NCBI RefSeq assembly: GCF_035282405.1
Contig: NZ_JAYKBP010000002.1
Coordinates: forward strand, 1 to 64,000
Direction: 5' to 3'
DNA from: Parvimonas sp035282405
GTDB taxonomy: Bacteria > Bacillota > Clostridia > Tissierellales > Peptoniphilaceae
Length of the DNA stretch: 64,000 nucleotides
In this document: piece by piece, positions 20,035-28,738 of the stretch
How the letters are laid out: every line of letters starts with the position of its first letter
Position numbering within the stretch: position 1 is the stretch's first letter
Notes under the pieces: generated by a model
What the model saw: only the letters and a program-made list of their open reading frames with translations
What the model was told of the DNA's origin: nothing
Databases searched by the model: none
Program-made: the position numbers and the translations under genes

Positions 20035-23000
20035 TATTTCTCACCTCTTTTCTCTTTATTTTCAGAATTCATTTTTTCAAAAACCTCATTTGGTTTATCT
20101 TTAGTCAATAAGTTCTTAATATTATTATATTTATTATGCTTAATATCAAATCTGCAAATGGATTTATATTTACAATAATCACAAGGCTTTTTATTTTTAT
20201 ATCTGAAAGGTTTTATATCAATATTCCCTGCATAAATTTCTTCACAGATATCCTTAGTCTTATTTAAAACAAATTCATTTACAATATCAAATTCATCAGT
20301 AGTTAATCCCAATGTACTTGCACCGATTTCCAGTCCTTTTGATTTTAATTTAATAGGTAGTATTTCAGAAGTCAAATTATCCGCATCCAAAGTCCTATCC
20401 AAATTCTTCAAAAGTTCCATATCCTTTATAACAAAACCTGTAAGTTTATTTTTCTTAAGTTTTTCACTATGAAAACTTTCATCATTCATATCAAGCATTT
20501 TGGAATAAGTTTCAAATCCAACTAAATTTGTATTGAAATCACTATAAAATAATCCTGCAGGTTTATATCTTTCTTTGTTTGAAGATAAAATTGCATTCAT
20601 ATAGACAAAAAGTTGTAGCTGAAGACCTGCATAGACTTGATTTAAGTCAATATCTCTTTTCGAAGATTTATAATCAATAATTCTTAAAAAGTCAAAATTT
20701 TCTCCTTTAAAAACATCAATTCTGTCAATCTTACCAACTAATTTAATCTCTTTTCCATTCTTTAAAGTATAGGTAATAGGTTTTACTGACTCATCTCCAA
20801 ATTCTGTTTCAAAACCGGTAGGAATAAAATTTCCACGTCTTATCTGTTCAGCCATAATTTCTATACTTTCAACAATATTTTTTTGTGTAATAGTTGAAAA
20901 ATATTTATATTTTGGAGAGCTTTCAAGAATAAAATTAGACTTTTCAGACATTTTTTCCGTTAATTTTTCTACTTCCCTTTTGATAAATTCTCTATCAATT
21001 ATATTCCAATCAATATTATTTTCAAAAACTCCCTTAAAAAAGTCGTCAAAAATCTTATGGCAATAAGTTCCATAATCTGCAGGAGAAAAATCATACACTT
21101 CTCTTTCCTTTGCTCTAAGTCCATAATTTATAAAATATGAAAAAGGGCAACGCATAAAGTTTTCAAGTTTTGAAATGCTTACATTTCCACTTTCATAAAG
21201 AAATGAAGTATAATCTTTTATATTTTCAATTTCTTTTTTGTAATTTAATTTATCCTTTAAAATTTCAATTTTATATTTATAATCTTCATCCTCAATCAAG
21301 AAATCAATTATTTCTCTAAAACTGAATTTATCATTTTCGCTCAATTTATTTGAATTTAAAGCCTCAATATTGGAAACTAAGATTTGATATAATCTCTCTT
21401 TAGAAAAAGTTTCAAAAATATCCATAATAGAAAAATCTTTTAAATAATCTATACTTTCAACTTCCAAATTTCCAAAAATGAAATTAATTTTTTTCACAAA
21501 TCTTGAAACTAAAAGGCCCTTTCCCTCCAAATCGGAAACAGGAAAAGTTATATACAATTTTTCTTTTGCAATACTAAAAGTCTTATAACTTAAAAATTGT
21601 TCATCTGTAGTTTTAATTAAATTGTTATTGGAAAAATTAAAACCCAAAGTTTTTAAACTTTCTTTTTCATTTTCGCTGATTAAATCATTATCTACTATAT
21701 TTTTCGGAAAATTTCCGTCATTAACGCCCAATACAAAAGCTATTTTTGTAGAAGGCTTTTTCATCCTGTCAACAGTTGTAATAAAGACTTCATCCTTTGA
21801 TGGCGGTACAATTCCAAGCTCAATATTTTCAAGTTCAGTTTTAATTAAATTTATAAATTTTGAGTAGGCAATCTTGTCCTCTCCCATAAATTCAACCATT
21901 TCATCTAAAATAGCTGTAAAACTTCCCCAAACTTGAGAATACTCTTTCGCCTTATATAAATTTCCTTCATTTTGAAAATTCGTTACAAGTTCATTAATTC
22001 TATCAAAAAGTCCAATATCTAAAGTAAACTCATATAAATATTTACAAATATCCTTTACGGTATTTCTCCCTTTTAACTTTTCATGCAAGTTTTTAATAGG
22101 AGATATTACAATATTCTTTATCTCATTTATCTTTACAAGTTTTTCATCATCACTTTCTTCCTCAACACTATGGATGATGGACTTGTTCCAAGATTCGTAA
22201 AACCAACGATTACCTTTTATACCATTTGCAATTACATAATTTTCCAAAAGGAAAATATCCTCATCCGGTATCCCTGTAAGTCCGCTCTTCAAATATCTAA
22301 AAACAGAATCATAGGAATAATTTTTATCCTTCATATCCAAAATGGATAAAATTAAAATAATAATTGGATTTTCCATAATTGAAATCTTTTCGTCCAAGAA
22401 ATAATCAATATTGTAATCGTCAAAAACTCTTTCAATAATATAAGAATATTCGTCTAAACTTCTCATACATAGAGTTATATCATTATATCTATAGCCTTTA
22501 GTTTTAACTAATTTTGAAATTTCCTCTGCAACAAAAGAAACTTCATCATATATATTTTTAAATTTTAAAAGTCTAATATTTTCAGAATCTTTAGAATATG
22601 GTTTTGGAGAAAAAGTACCAATATTTTTTTCCAAAAACGATAAATCTTTAGAATTATAGTAGCTTTCATTTGAAAGTGAAATATTTTCAAGCAATGGAAT
22701 ATTATACTTTTCACAAATATTTTTAATATTCAAGATTGTTGAATTACTTCTTAAAAACATATTCATTTTTGAATGTAAATTTTTAAAATCAGTTAAAAGA
22801 GAAAAATAAATATTTTTTGAAAAATAGATTAACTTTTCAATTACCAAGTATTGAGCAGGTGTAAAGTCCATATATTCGTCAACAAAAATAGTTGCTCCTT
22901 TGATACTTTCAAAATCATCAAGTTTTTCGGCAAAAATATTCAAAGTATCTTCAGTATCAGAGTATTTTTTATCAATCAAATTTTCATAAGATTTATAAAT

Positions 23001-23492
23001 ATTATATAAATCTTGCATTTTAAATTTCAAAGACTCATTTTTAACATTTTCTGTAAGTGAAAAAACATCCAAAACTGAAAAATCATTTTGTTTAAACTCT
23101 ATTATCATATCCATAATATTGTTTACAAAACCCATTTTAAAATCATCGGACTTAAATGTAATTAAATCCTTTGAAACCATATCCATAGCTTTAAAAGTCA
23201 AAAGACTTCTAGCACTTGTTGTAAGTCTTCTCTCCTTAAGTCCACCGACATTGGTAAAAACAATTTTACTTAAAGTTGAAAAACTTACAACTCTAATTCT
23301 AAAATTAGGATCAATATTTTTTTCATCTTCAAGCTTTTCACTTAATCTTTTTTCCATTTCATATGTAAATTTTTCCGGAACTAAAATATAGATAGGCTTT
23401 TTATCTTCTCTTTTAGCCTCTTCAAAACAAAGATCTAAAATCTTATCCGTCCTATCCGCTCCAAATCTTCCTGTTATAAATCCAACTGCCAC
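20034..23492 (-). CDS. addB: helicase-nuclease AddAB, subunit AddB
   Basis: Partner of AddA; supplies the second nuclease and recognises recombination hotspots in other bacteria. About 1152 residues. Nuclease motif GKIDRID...IIDYKSS is near 960-985. The iron-sulfur cysteines are visible: one in FMRCPFSYF and a C-terminal C-x2-C-x5-C (CDYCKYKSIC). I place the start at the GTG at 23492 with AGAGGT upstream; a TTG six codons earlier would remove that ribosome site. The first ~48 codons and the promoter region are duplicated at 25266-25476. Confidence 0.95.
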   Translation of the reverse strand: MAVGFITGRFGADRTDKILDLCFEEAKREDKKPIYILVPEKFTYEMEKRLSEKLEDEKNIDPNFRIRVVSFSTLSKIVFTNVGGLKERRLTTSARSLLTFKAMDMVSKDLITFKSDDFKMGFVNNIMDMIIEFKQNDFSVLDVFSLTENVKNESLKFKMQDLYNIYKSYENLIDKKYSDTEDTLNIFAEKLDDFESIKGATIFVDEYMDFTPAQYLVIEKLIYFSKNIYFSLLTDFKNLHSKMNMFLRSNSTILNIKNICEKYNIPLLENISLSNESYYNSKDLSFLEKNIGTFSPKPYSKDSENIRLLKFKNIYDEVSFVAEEISKLVKTKGYRYNDITLCMRSLDEYSYIIERVFDDYNIDYFLDEKISIMENPIIILILSILDMKDKNYSYDSVFRYLKSGLTGIPDEDIFLLENYVIANGIKGNRWFYESWNKSIIHSVEEESDDEKLVKINEIKNIVISPIKNLHEKLKGRNTVKDICKYLYEFTLDIGLFDRINELVTNFQNEGNLYKAKEYSQVWGSFTAILDEMVEFMGEDKIAYSKFINLIKTELENIELGIVPPSKDEVFITTVDRMKKPSTKIAFVLGVNDGNFPKNIVDNDLISENEKESLKTLGFNFSNNNLIKTTDEQFLSYKTFSIAKEKLYITFPVSDLEGKGLLVSRFVKKINFIFGNLEVESIDYLKDFSIMDIFETFSKERLYQILVSNIEALNSNKLSENDKFSFREIIDFLIEDEDYKYKIEILKDKLNYKKEIENIKDYTSFLYESGNVSISKLENFMRCPFSYFINYGLRAKEREVYDFSPADYGTYCHKIFDDFFKGVFENNIDWNIIDREFIKREVEKLTEKMSEKSNFILESSPKYKYFSTITQKNIVESIEIMAEQIRRGNFIPTGFETEFGDESVKPITYTLKNGKEIKLVGKIDRIDVFKGENFDFLRIIDYKSSKRDIDLNQVYAGLQLQLFVYMNAILSSNKERYKPAGLFYSDFNTNLVGFETYSKMLDMNDESFHSEKLKKNKLTGFVIKDMELLKNLDRTLDADNLTSEILPIKLKSKGLEIGASTLGLTTDEFDIVNEFVLNKTKDICEEIYAGNIDIKPFRYKNKKPCDYCKYKSICRFDIKHNKYNNIKNLLTKDKPNEVFEKMNSENKEKRGEK

Positions 23493-23557
23493 AATAATTA
23501 CCTCTTTCAATCTGATATGATTATTTTATCATATTTTGAAACAACAAAAAAGAGTTA
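23347..23557. repeat. 211-bp direct repeat, copy 1 (intact addB 5' end)
   Basis: Holds the addB promoter region and first ~48 codons. It matches 25266-25476 without gaps at a constant offset of 1919 bp, with about ten mismatches (~95% identity). The match begins in addB and stops inside a terminator arm (AGAGTTA). Confidence 0.95.
23523..23533 (-). promoter_or_regulatory. extended -10 for addB
   Basis: Minus strand TGATAAAAT (TAAAAT at 23523-23528, with a TG one base upstream) about 30 nt before the addB GTG. No good -35; the T-run of the preceding terminator occupies that place. The same element is conserved in the second repeat copy at 25442-25447. Confidence 0.35.
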
Positions 23558-23620
23558 GCCAGACGTATTGCTCACTTTTCTTATATCCTAGATTTTATGT
23601 GCAATACATTGAGTAACTCT
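23543..23620 (-). terminator. terminator-like long hairpin between the ABC exporter and addB
   Basis: Outer arms AGAGTTA (23551-23557) and TAACTCT (23614-23620); inner arms GTATTG (23565-23570) and CAATAC (23602-23607). On the minus strand the stem is followed by TTTTTTG. It looks like the simple terminator at 25468-25494 with its loop replaced by a ~50-nt segment that pairs with itself. Confidence 0.6.
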
Positions 23621-23692
23621 ATTTTTTAATTCATAATTAATAATTTGTCTAAGTAGAAACTTCAGAATTCTTAATTTATAACAGACTAATAG

Positions 23693-25249
23693 TTATATTT
23701 TAATAATTTTATCAAACTTATCCAAATAATTTTTATCCCAATTATGAGTTATAACAATTACTATTTTATTTTCAATACTAAAAATTAAGTCGTTTATCAT
23801 CTTGGAATTAATAGGGTCAACAGCAGAAGTTGGTTCATCATAAATAACAACGTTAAATTTTCTTATTAATGTACGTGCAATAGCAATTCTACTTGCCTCT
23901 CCACCAGATACATTATCATTATTAATTATTTTTTTAGAAAGAGATGTTAAATTTAAAGTTTTTATTAGATATTCCATATACTTTTCATCATATTCTTGAA
24001 ACATAGAGATATTTTCTTCTAAAGTTGAAGTATATATAAATGGTTTTTGAGGCGTATATGCAATATTTTTATACACTTCATTATAAGATATATCCTTTAA
24101 TTCTATCTCATCAATAAGTATATGACCATTGTAATTGATTAATTGCATCAAAATTTTACACAATGTACTTTTTCCACTACCACTTTCTCCAACAATTGCA
24201 ATTTTTTCTCCTTTGTTCATTTCTACATTAAAACTCTTTAATATTCTTTTATTCATTTCTACACTTACATTTTCGAATTTTATAGTACTAAATGGAATAT
24301 TTTTCAGTTTTACATCTTTTGAATTAAAATTTAATATATTATTTATATCTTTAAATATATACTTTACACCTTTAATAATTATAACTTTAGAATGTAATAA
24401 ATTCAAAGATGGAAATATATAATTTAAAATTTGAGTACTCATCACAATACCACCAACTGATATTTCTCCTGTAGCTACAAAAAAAGCTGCTACTAACATA
24501 CAAAATATTTGTGTACTCATTCCTAAAAATTTTATAATAGCAATAATACTCTGATCATTATTGATTGTACAATATCTAGAATGTTCAAAATCCTCTTCTA
24601 TTTTCATAATGTTATTAAAAAATTTATATTCTGATAAATTTATTCTAATTCCATCTAATCCTTTGATTACTTCTGAACAAAACATGACTTGCTTTTGTGA
24701 ATTATCAACATATTGTTTTTTTCTAATTCCTACTCTTTTTTTAAAAATAGGTACAACAAGTATATGAATAACAGAAATCAAAGACATAATTATAAATAAT
24801 TTATAATTATAAAATAATAATACTATAGAACCTAATAATATTTTTATTAAATATCCTAAAATGAGAACTATATTTTCAAAATAATCACTTCTCAATATGT
24901 TTAGTTCATTTAAAATTAAATTTATATATTTTGAAGATGAATATTTGAGTAGATTTTCATTATTAGCATTAAATATGCTATCATATATATCTCTTTTTAA
25001 ACATATAATAATATGTTCTAAATATTTATTTCTAACACGACATTCAAAAACGTCGATAATACATATAAATAACAATACGATAATACAAAAAATTCCATAT
25101 TTAAACAAATCATATATGTTAAAGTTCATAGCACTATTAACAAAATTTCCCATGCAAAATGATAATAAAATACCACTAATAGCTGATGACAAATAAAATA
25201 AAAACAAAATTATCAATCTAAATCTATTTTTAAAAATATATCTTATCAT
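23693..25249 (-). CDS. ABC exporter, fused permease/ATPase (single gene)
   Basis: 518 residues, short for a fused exporter. Membrane half about 1-310; ATPase with Walker A GESGSGKST, Q-loop YTPQKP, signature VSGGEAS, Walker B VVIYDEPTSAVDP and THNW switch. Substrate unknown; the size and style recall bacteriocin/peptide exporters. AAGGAG precedes the ATG, which follows the stop codon of the truncated addB copy with no gap, so it seems to use a duplicated addB promoter and a coupled leader frame. It is not closely similar by eye to the other four ABC exporter genes here. Confidence 0.88.
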   Translation of the reverse strand: MIRYIFKNRFRLIILFLFYLSSAISGILLSFCMGNFVNSAMNFNIYDLFKYGIFCIIVLLFICIIDVFECRVRNKYLEHIIICLKRDIYDSIFNANNENLLKYSSSKYINLILNELNILRSDYFENIVLILGYLIKILLGSIVLLFYNYKLFIIMSLISVIHILVVPIFKKRVGIRKKQYVDNSQKQVMFCSEVIKGLDGIRINLSEYKFFNNIMKIEEDFEHSRYCTINNDQSIIAIIKFLGMSTQIFCMLVAAFFVATGEISVGGIVMSTQILNYIFPSLNLLHSKVIIIKGVKYIFKDINNILNFNSKDVKLKNIPFSTIKFENVSVEMNKRILKSFNVEMNKGEKIAIVGESGSGKSTLCKILMQLINYNGHILIDEIELKDISYNEVYKNIAYTPQKPFIYTSTLEENISMFQEYDEKYMEYLIKTLNLTSLSKKIINNDNVSGGEASRIAIARTLIRKFNVVIYDEPTSAVDPINSKMINDLIFSIENKIVIVITHNWDKNYLDKFDKIIKI

Positions 25250-25411
25250 TTAATTCTCCTTAATACTTTTTTCCATTTCATATGTAAATTTTTCCAGAAC
25301 TAAAATATAAATAGGCTTTTTATCTTCTCTTTTAGTTTCTTCAAAACAAAGATCTAATATTTTATCAGTCCTATCCGCTCCAAATCTTCCTGTTATAAAT
25401 CCAACTGCCAC
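25250..25411 (-). pseudogene. truncated addB copy, 53-codon leader frame
   Basis: GTG-started open frame that reproduces AddB residues 1-48 (VAVGFITGRFGADRTDK...) with an Ala-to-Thr and a Pro-to-Leu change, then diverges to SIKEN and stops. Its TAA touches the ATG of the ABC exporter. The original start codon and ribosome site are intact, so it is probably still translated as a leader peptide. Confidence 0.85.
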
Positions 25412-25476
25412 AATAATTACCTCTTTCAATCTGATATGATTATTTTATCATATTTTTATATAACAAAAAAGAGTTA
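25266..25476. repeat. 211-bp direct repeat, copy 2 (truncated addB 5' end)
   Basis: Second copy of the sequence at 23347-23557, ungapped, about ten mismatches. It ends in the arm of a still-complete terminator, which suggests that this side keeps the ancestral upstream junction and that 23558-25265 is the inserted material. Confidence 0.95.
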
Positions 25477-25494
25477 CCACTTAAGTAACTCTTT
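25462..25494 (-). terminator. terminator of the 25500-25811 gene
   Basis: Minus strand stem AAAGAGTTAC / GTAACTCTTT (ten pairs, 25468-25494) with a seven-base loop and a following T-run, directly behind the stop codon at 25500. Confidence 0.88.
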
Positions 25495-25499
25495 GTAAA

Positions 25500-25811
25500 C
25501 TATTCTTTTCTATAAACTGAAAATATTTTTGATTTTGTTCCGCTAGCATTTTCAATTTGCATATTATATCTAGTATATTTCTCTCCATTTTTGTCCTTAA
25601 CTTTTTTGTGAGAAACAACTACCATTTTTTTATCTTTTACATCTTTATTGGCATTATCGACATATTCTTTAATAGTCTTTTCTTTTTCTAATATTACAGA
25701 TTCTTTTTTTAGAATTTCTTCGTCCACTTCAACCTTAAAATGATTATAAAGAAGTATTGAAACTAAAAACAAAAATAGTATTAATACCAACTTAAAAGGT
25801 TTATTTTTCAT
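25500..25811 (-). CDS. membrane-anchored small protein, unknown function
   Basis: 103 residues: one N-terminal hydrophobic segment (about 7-24), a charged helical middle and a short C-terminal beta-rich part. Its end (YTRYNMQIENASGTKSKIF) resembles the end of the upstream 25848-26756 protein (YNRYEIEVSFDGKKSRIF), so the two probably share a C-terminal domain. Likely co-transcribed with that gene and ended by the terminator at 25462-25494. No function assigned. Confidence 0.65.
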   Translation of the reverse strand: MKNKPFKLVLILFLFLVSILLYNHFKVEVDEEILKKESVILEKEKTIKEYVDNANKDVKDKKMVVVSHKKVKDKNGEKYTRYNMQIENASGTKSKIFSVYRKE

Positions 25812-25847
25812 AATTTGTCTCCTTTAAATTTTTTTATCTTTACAATA

Positions 25848-26756
25848 TTATTTTCCTACATATTTTTCTTCATATAGAAAAATTCTTGATTTTTTCCCAT
25901 CAAAAGAAACTTCTATTTCATAACGATTATAAAATTTATCATCTTGATGTATAAATTCAGTTTTAATTACTTTCAATTTTTCTCCGGTTTTATTTTCTCT
26001 ATACTTTAAATATCTATCTATTCCAAATTTTGAAAGAGCATCATCAACTTTTATATCAAATTTTTTATTCTCAACTTTTGTAATTTTAAATCTATTATCT
26101 TTGACGACTATTTCGTAACCATCTAATAATTTTGCACCTTTATAATTTTTATATAAATGGTAAATTGTTTTTCCGTCAACATCCTCTTTATCTTCTAAAT
26201 ATGAATTGATATCAAAACTTCTATAATTTTCCCTTATTTGTTTATAAACATCAGAAATATTTGTAAAATCACCCTCAAGACTATAAAAATCTTTTTTTCC
26301 ATATTTTTCAAACAACTTATTTAAAGATTCTTCTTTTAAATACCTTCCTCCAACAGAATAATTAATTAACCTAAATCCACTAAAACTAAAATAATAATCA
26401 TAGCATTCATAAGCATTTACATAATAACTATCTGTATAAATTTCTACTCTAGATAAGCATTTATAAGGTGCAAAATAAATTCTTTCACTTTTATTAGAAA
26501 AATCAGTTATCAGGTCAATAATTTCTTTCTTTTCTTCAATAGTATCTACCTTATATACAATTCCATCAACTTCAAATACTAACTTTTTACCATATAAAAA
26601 TTCTTGTTTAAATATATATACATTATACATAAAAAATACAGCTAATATCAGCTTAAAAATTAAATATATTAATATAATCTTAATAATTTTTTTAAAAGTA
26701 TTATGATATAATCTATTTTCTAAACTAAAATCTAAACTTAAATTATTCTTTTTCAT
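25848..26756 (-). CDS. membrane-anchored protein with two repeated-family domains, unknown function
   Basis: About 302 residues: cytoplasmic N-terminus, one membrane segment (about 24-50), then soluble domains. The middle (TIEEKKEIIDLITD ... LINYS ... EESLNKLFEKYG) resembles the 12186-12665 protein; the C-terminal end resembles the 25500-25811 protein. It thus looks like a fusion of modules found separately elsewhere in the window. ATG at 26756 preferred over a TTG three codons upstream, though the ribosome site (GGGA) is weak. Confidence 0.65.
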   Translation of the reverse strand: MKKNNLSLDFSLENRLYHNTFKKIIKIILIYLIFKLILAVFFMYNVYIFKQEFLYGKKLVFEVDGIVYKVDTIEEKKEIIDLITDFSNKSERIYFAPYKCLSRVEIYTDSYYVNAYECYDYYFSFSGFRLINYSVGGRYLKEESLNKLFEKYGKKDFYSLEGDFTNISDVYKQIRENYRSFDINSYLEDKEDVDGKTIYHLYKNYKGAKLLDGYEIVVKDNRFKITKVENKKFDIKVDDALSKFGIDRYLKYRENKTGEKLKVIKTEFIHQDDKFYNRYEIEVSFDGKKSRIFLYEEKYVGK

Positions 26757-26864
26757 AAATATCAATTCCCATCTTTGAATTATTTATTATATGTTCTGTA
26801 GAATACAAAGTATAAAATTTCTACACTCTATATTGGTAATGTATAATATCATTATATAACATAA

Positions 26865-26898
26865 AAAAATCAAAGTCAAATTACAGACTTTGATTTTT
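26865..26898. terminator. terminator after the multidrug ABC pair
   Basis: Stem AAAAATCAAAGTC (26865-26877) / GACTTTGATTTTT (26886-26898), eight-base loop, followed on the minus strand by T-rich sequence. Symmetric A and T runs let it work in both directions. The stem core ATCAAAGTC is the same as in the addA terminator. Confidence 0.9.
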
Positions 26899-26905
26899 AA
26901 TCTTA

Positions 26906-28738
26906 TTAATCCAATTCAAATTTTCCTGTATATAATTGATAGTATCTTCCTTGTTTTTCAATCAACTCATCGTGAGTTCCCATTTCTAAAATTTCTCCAT
27001 TATCCAGAACAATTATTCTATCAGAGTTTGAAATTGTAGAAAGTCTATGAGCAATTATAAATACAGTTCTACCTTCCATTAAGACATACATAGCTTTTTG
27101 AACAACATTTTCTGTTTTTGTATCTATTGAAGAAGTAGCTTCATCTAAAATAAGAACAGGTTTATTTTCAAGTAATGCTCTTGAAATTCCAAGCAACTGT
27201 CTTTGACCTTGAGATAAATTTTCTCCACCACTTCTTAATACTGTATCATATTGTTCTGGAAGTTTTATTATAAATTCGTGAGCCCCTGTTTTTTTACAAG
27301 CCTCGATACATTCTTCTCTTGTAGCTTCTAAATGTCCGTATCTAAGATTTTCTAAAACTGTTCCAGTAAATAGATTTGTTTCTTGTAAAACAACACCTAC
27401 ATTTTTTCTAAGGTCAGCTTTTTTTATTGAATTTACATTTATTCCGTCAAATAAAATTTCTCCACTATTTACATCATAAAATCTGTTTATAAGGTTGGCA
27501 ATTGTAGTTTTACCACTTCCAGTTGCTCCTACAAGTGCAATCTTTTCTCCTTGTTTTGCAGTAATATTTATATTTTTTAAAACTGTTTTTTCCTTATTAT
27601 ATCCAAAAACAATATTTTTTATATCAATGTTTCCTAGAACTTCTACTTTTTCTCCATTTTCTTTTACAAAAACAGATTTTTTCTCTTCTTTTTCTATTTC
27701 AACTTTACCCTCATCTACTTCAGGCTCTTGGTCAATTAGAGCAAAAACTCTTTCAACACCCGCTAAACCCATAATGATTGAATTTAATTGCATTGAAACT
27801 TGGTTGATATTTCCTGAAAATTGCTTTGTCATATTTAAAAATGGAACTACTATACTTATACTAATTGCCATACCTGAAAGACTTAAATTATATACATTAA
27901 AGTATATTAAAAGTCCTCCTACAATAGCAACAACAACATATAGAATATTTCCTATATTATTTAAAATAGGTCCAAGTATATTAGCATAAGAGTTTGCTTT
28001 TTGAGAATCATCAAATAACTTATCATTAACTTTATTAAATTTTTTCATTGACTCATCTTCATAATTAAAAACTTTTACAACTTTTTGTCCATAAATCATT
28101 TCTTCTAAATAACCTTCAGTTTTACCCAATGATTTTTGTTGCTCAATGAAGTATTTTCTTGAATGTTTACCAACATATTTTGTTACAAAATACATGGCAA
28201 CAACACCTAGTAGAACGGTAAGTGTCATCCAAAAACTAAAATATAACATTATACCAAAAACTGTTATAACAACAACTAATGATGCTAAGACATTTGGTAA
28301 ACTTTGTGAAATCATCTGTCTTAAAGCGTCAACATCATTTGTATAATAACTCATTATATCGCCATGCCCTTCAGTATCAAAATACTTTAAAGGAAGAGTT
28401 TGCATTTTTACAAACATCTTTTTTCTCATATGATAAAGAGTTCCTTGTGTTATAGTAGCCATTGCAAGATTATATACAGCTGTTAGTATCAAAGAAAGTA
28501 TATCTACTCCAATTAATATCAAGATTAAAGTAATCATTTCTTTTGAAAAAACAGACCATGAAACTGAAGGATCTCTAGCTTCAAGTAAACTTACAATTTT
28601 TTGAATAAATAAACTTGGAATTGAGCTAACCCCGGCAGTAAAAACAATACCAACTAAAACTAATGGAAACAGTACAGGATAAGCTGTAAATACTTCTTTT
28701 ATTACTCTGAATAAAATTGATTTTTTACTATTTTTCAT
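26906..28738 (-). CDS. multidrug-type ABC exporter, subunit 2
   Basis: 610 residues: exporter membrane domain (about 15-330), a linker insert rich in E/K (about 345-370), ATPase with Walker A GATGSGKTT, signature LSQGQRQLLG, Walker B VLILDEATSSID and IAHRLST. The consensus catalytic Glu is present. It overlaps the upstream gene by 11 nt and has GGAGG before its ATG. Pairs with the 28728-30467 product as a heterodimer of the LmrCD/YheIH/TM287-288 class; the drug or lipid substrate is unknown. Confidence 0.92.
   Translation of the reverse strand: MKNSKKSILFRVIKEVFTAYPVLFPLVLVGIVFTAGVSSIPSLFIQKIVSLLEARDPSVSWSVFSKEMITLILILIGVDILSLILTAVYNLAMATITQGTLYHMRKKMFVKMQTLPLKYFDTEGHGDIMSYYTNDVDALRQMISQSLPNVLASLVVVITVFGIMLYFSFWMTLTVLLGVVAMYFVTKYVGKHSRKYFIEQQKSLGKTEGYLEEMIYGQKVVKVFNYEDESMKKFNKVNDKLFDDSQKANSYANILGPILNNIGNILYVVVAIVGGLLIYFNVYNLSLSGMAISISIVVPFLNMTKQFSGNINQVSMQLNSIIMGLAGVERVFALIDQEPEVDEGKVEIEKEEKKSVFVKENGEKVEVLGNIDIKNIVFGYNKEKTVLKNINITAKQGEKIALVGATGSGKTTIANLINRFYDVNSGEILFDGINVNSIKKADLRKNVGVVLQETNLFTGTVLENLRYGHLEATREECIEACKKTGAHEFIIKLPEQYDTVLRSGGENLSQGQRQLLGISRALLENKPVLILDEATSSIDTKTENVVQKAMYVLMEGRTVFIIAHRLSTISNSDRIIVLDNGEILEMGTHDELIEKQGRYYQLYTGKFELD

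Noticed and set aside
23693..25476. Insertion sequence or transposon as the cause of the addB duplication
   Set aside because: No transposase, integrase or terminal inverted repeat is present, and the 211-bp repeat is far longer than a target-site duplication.
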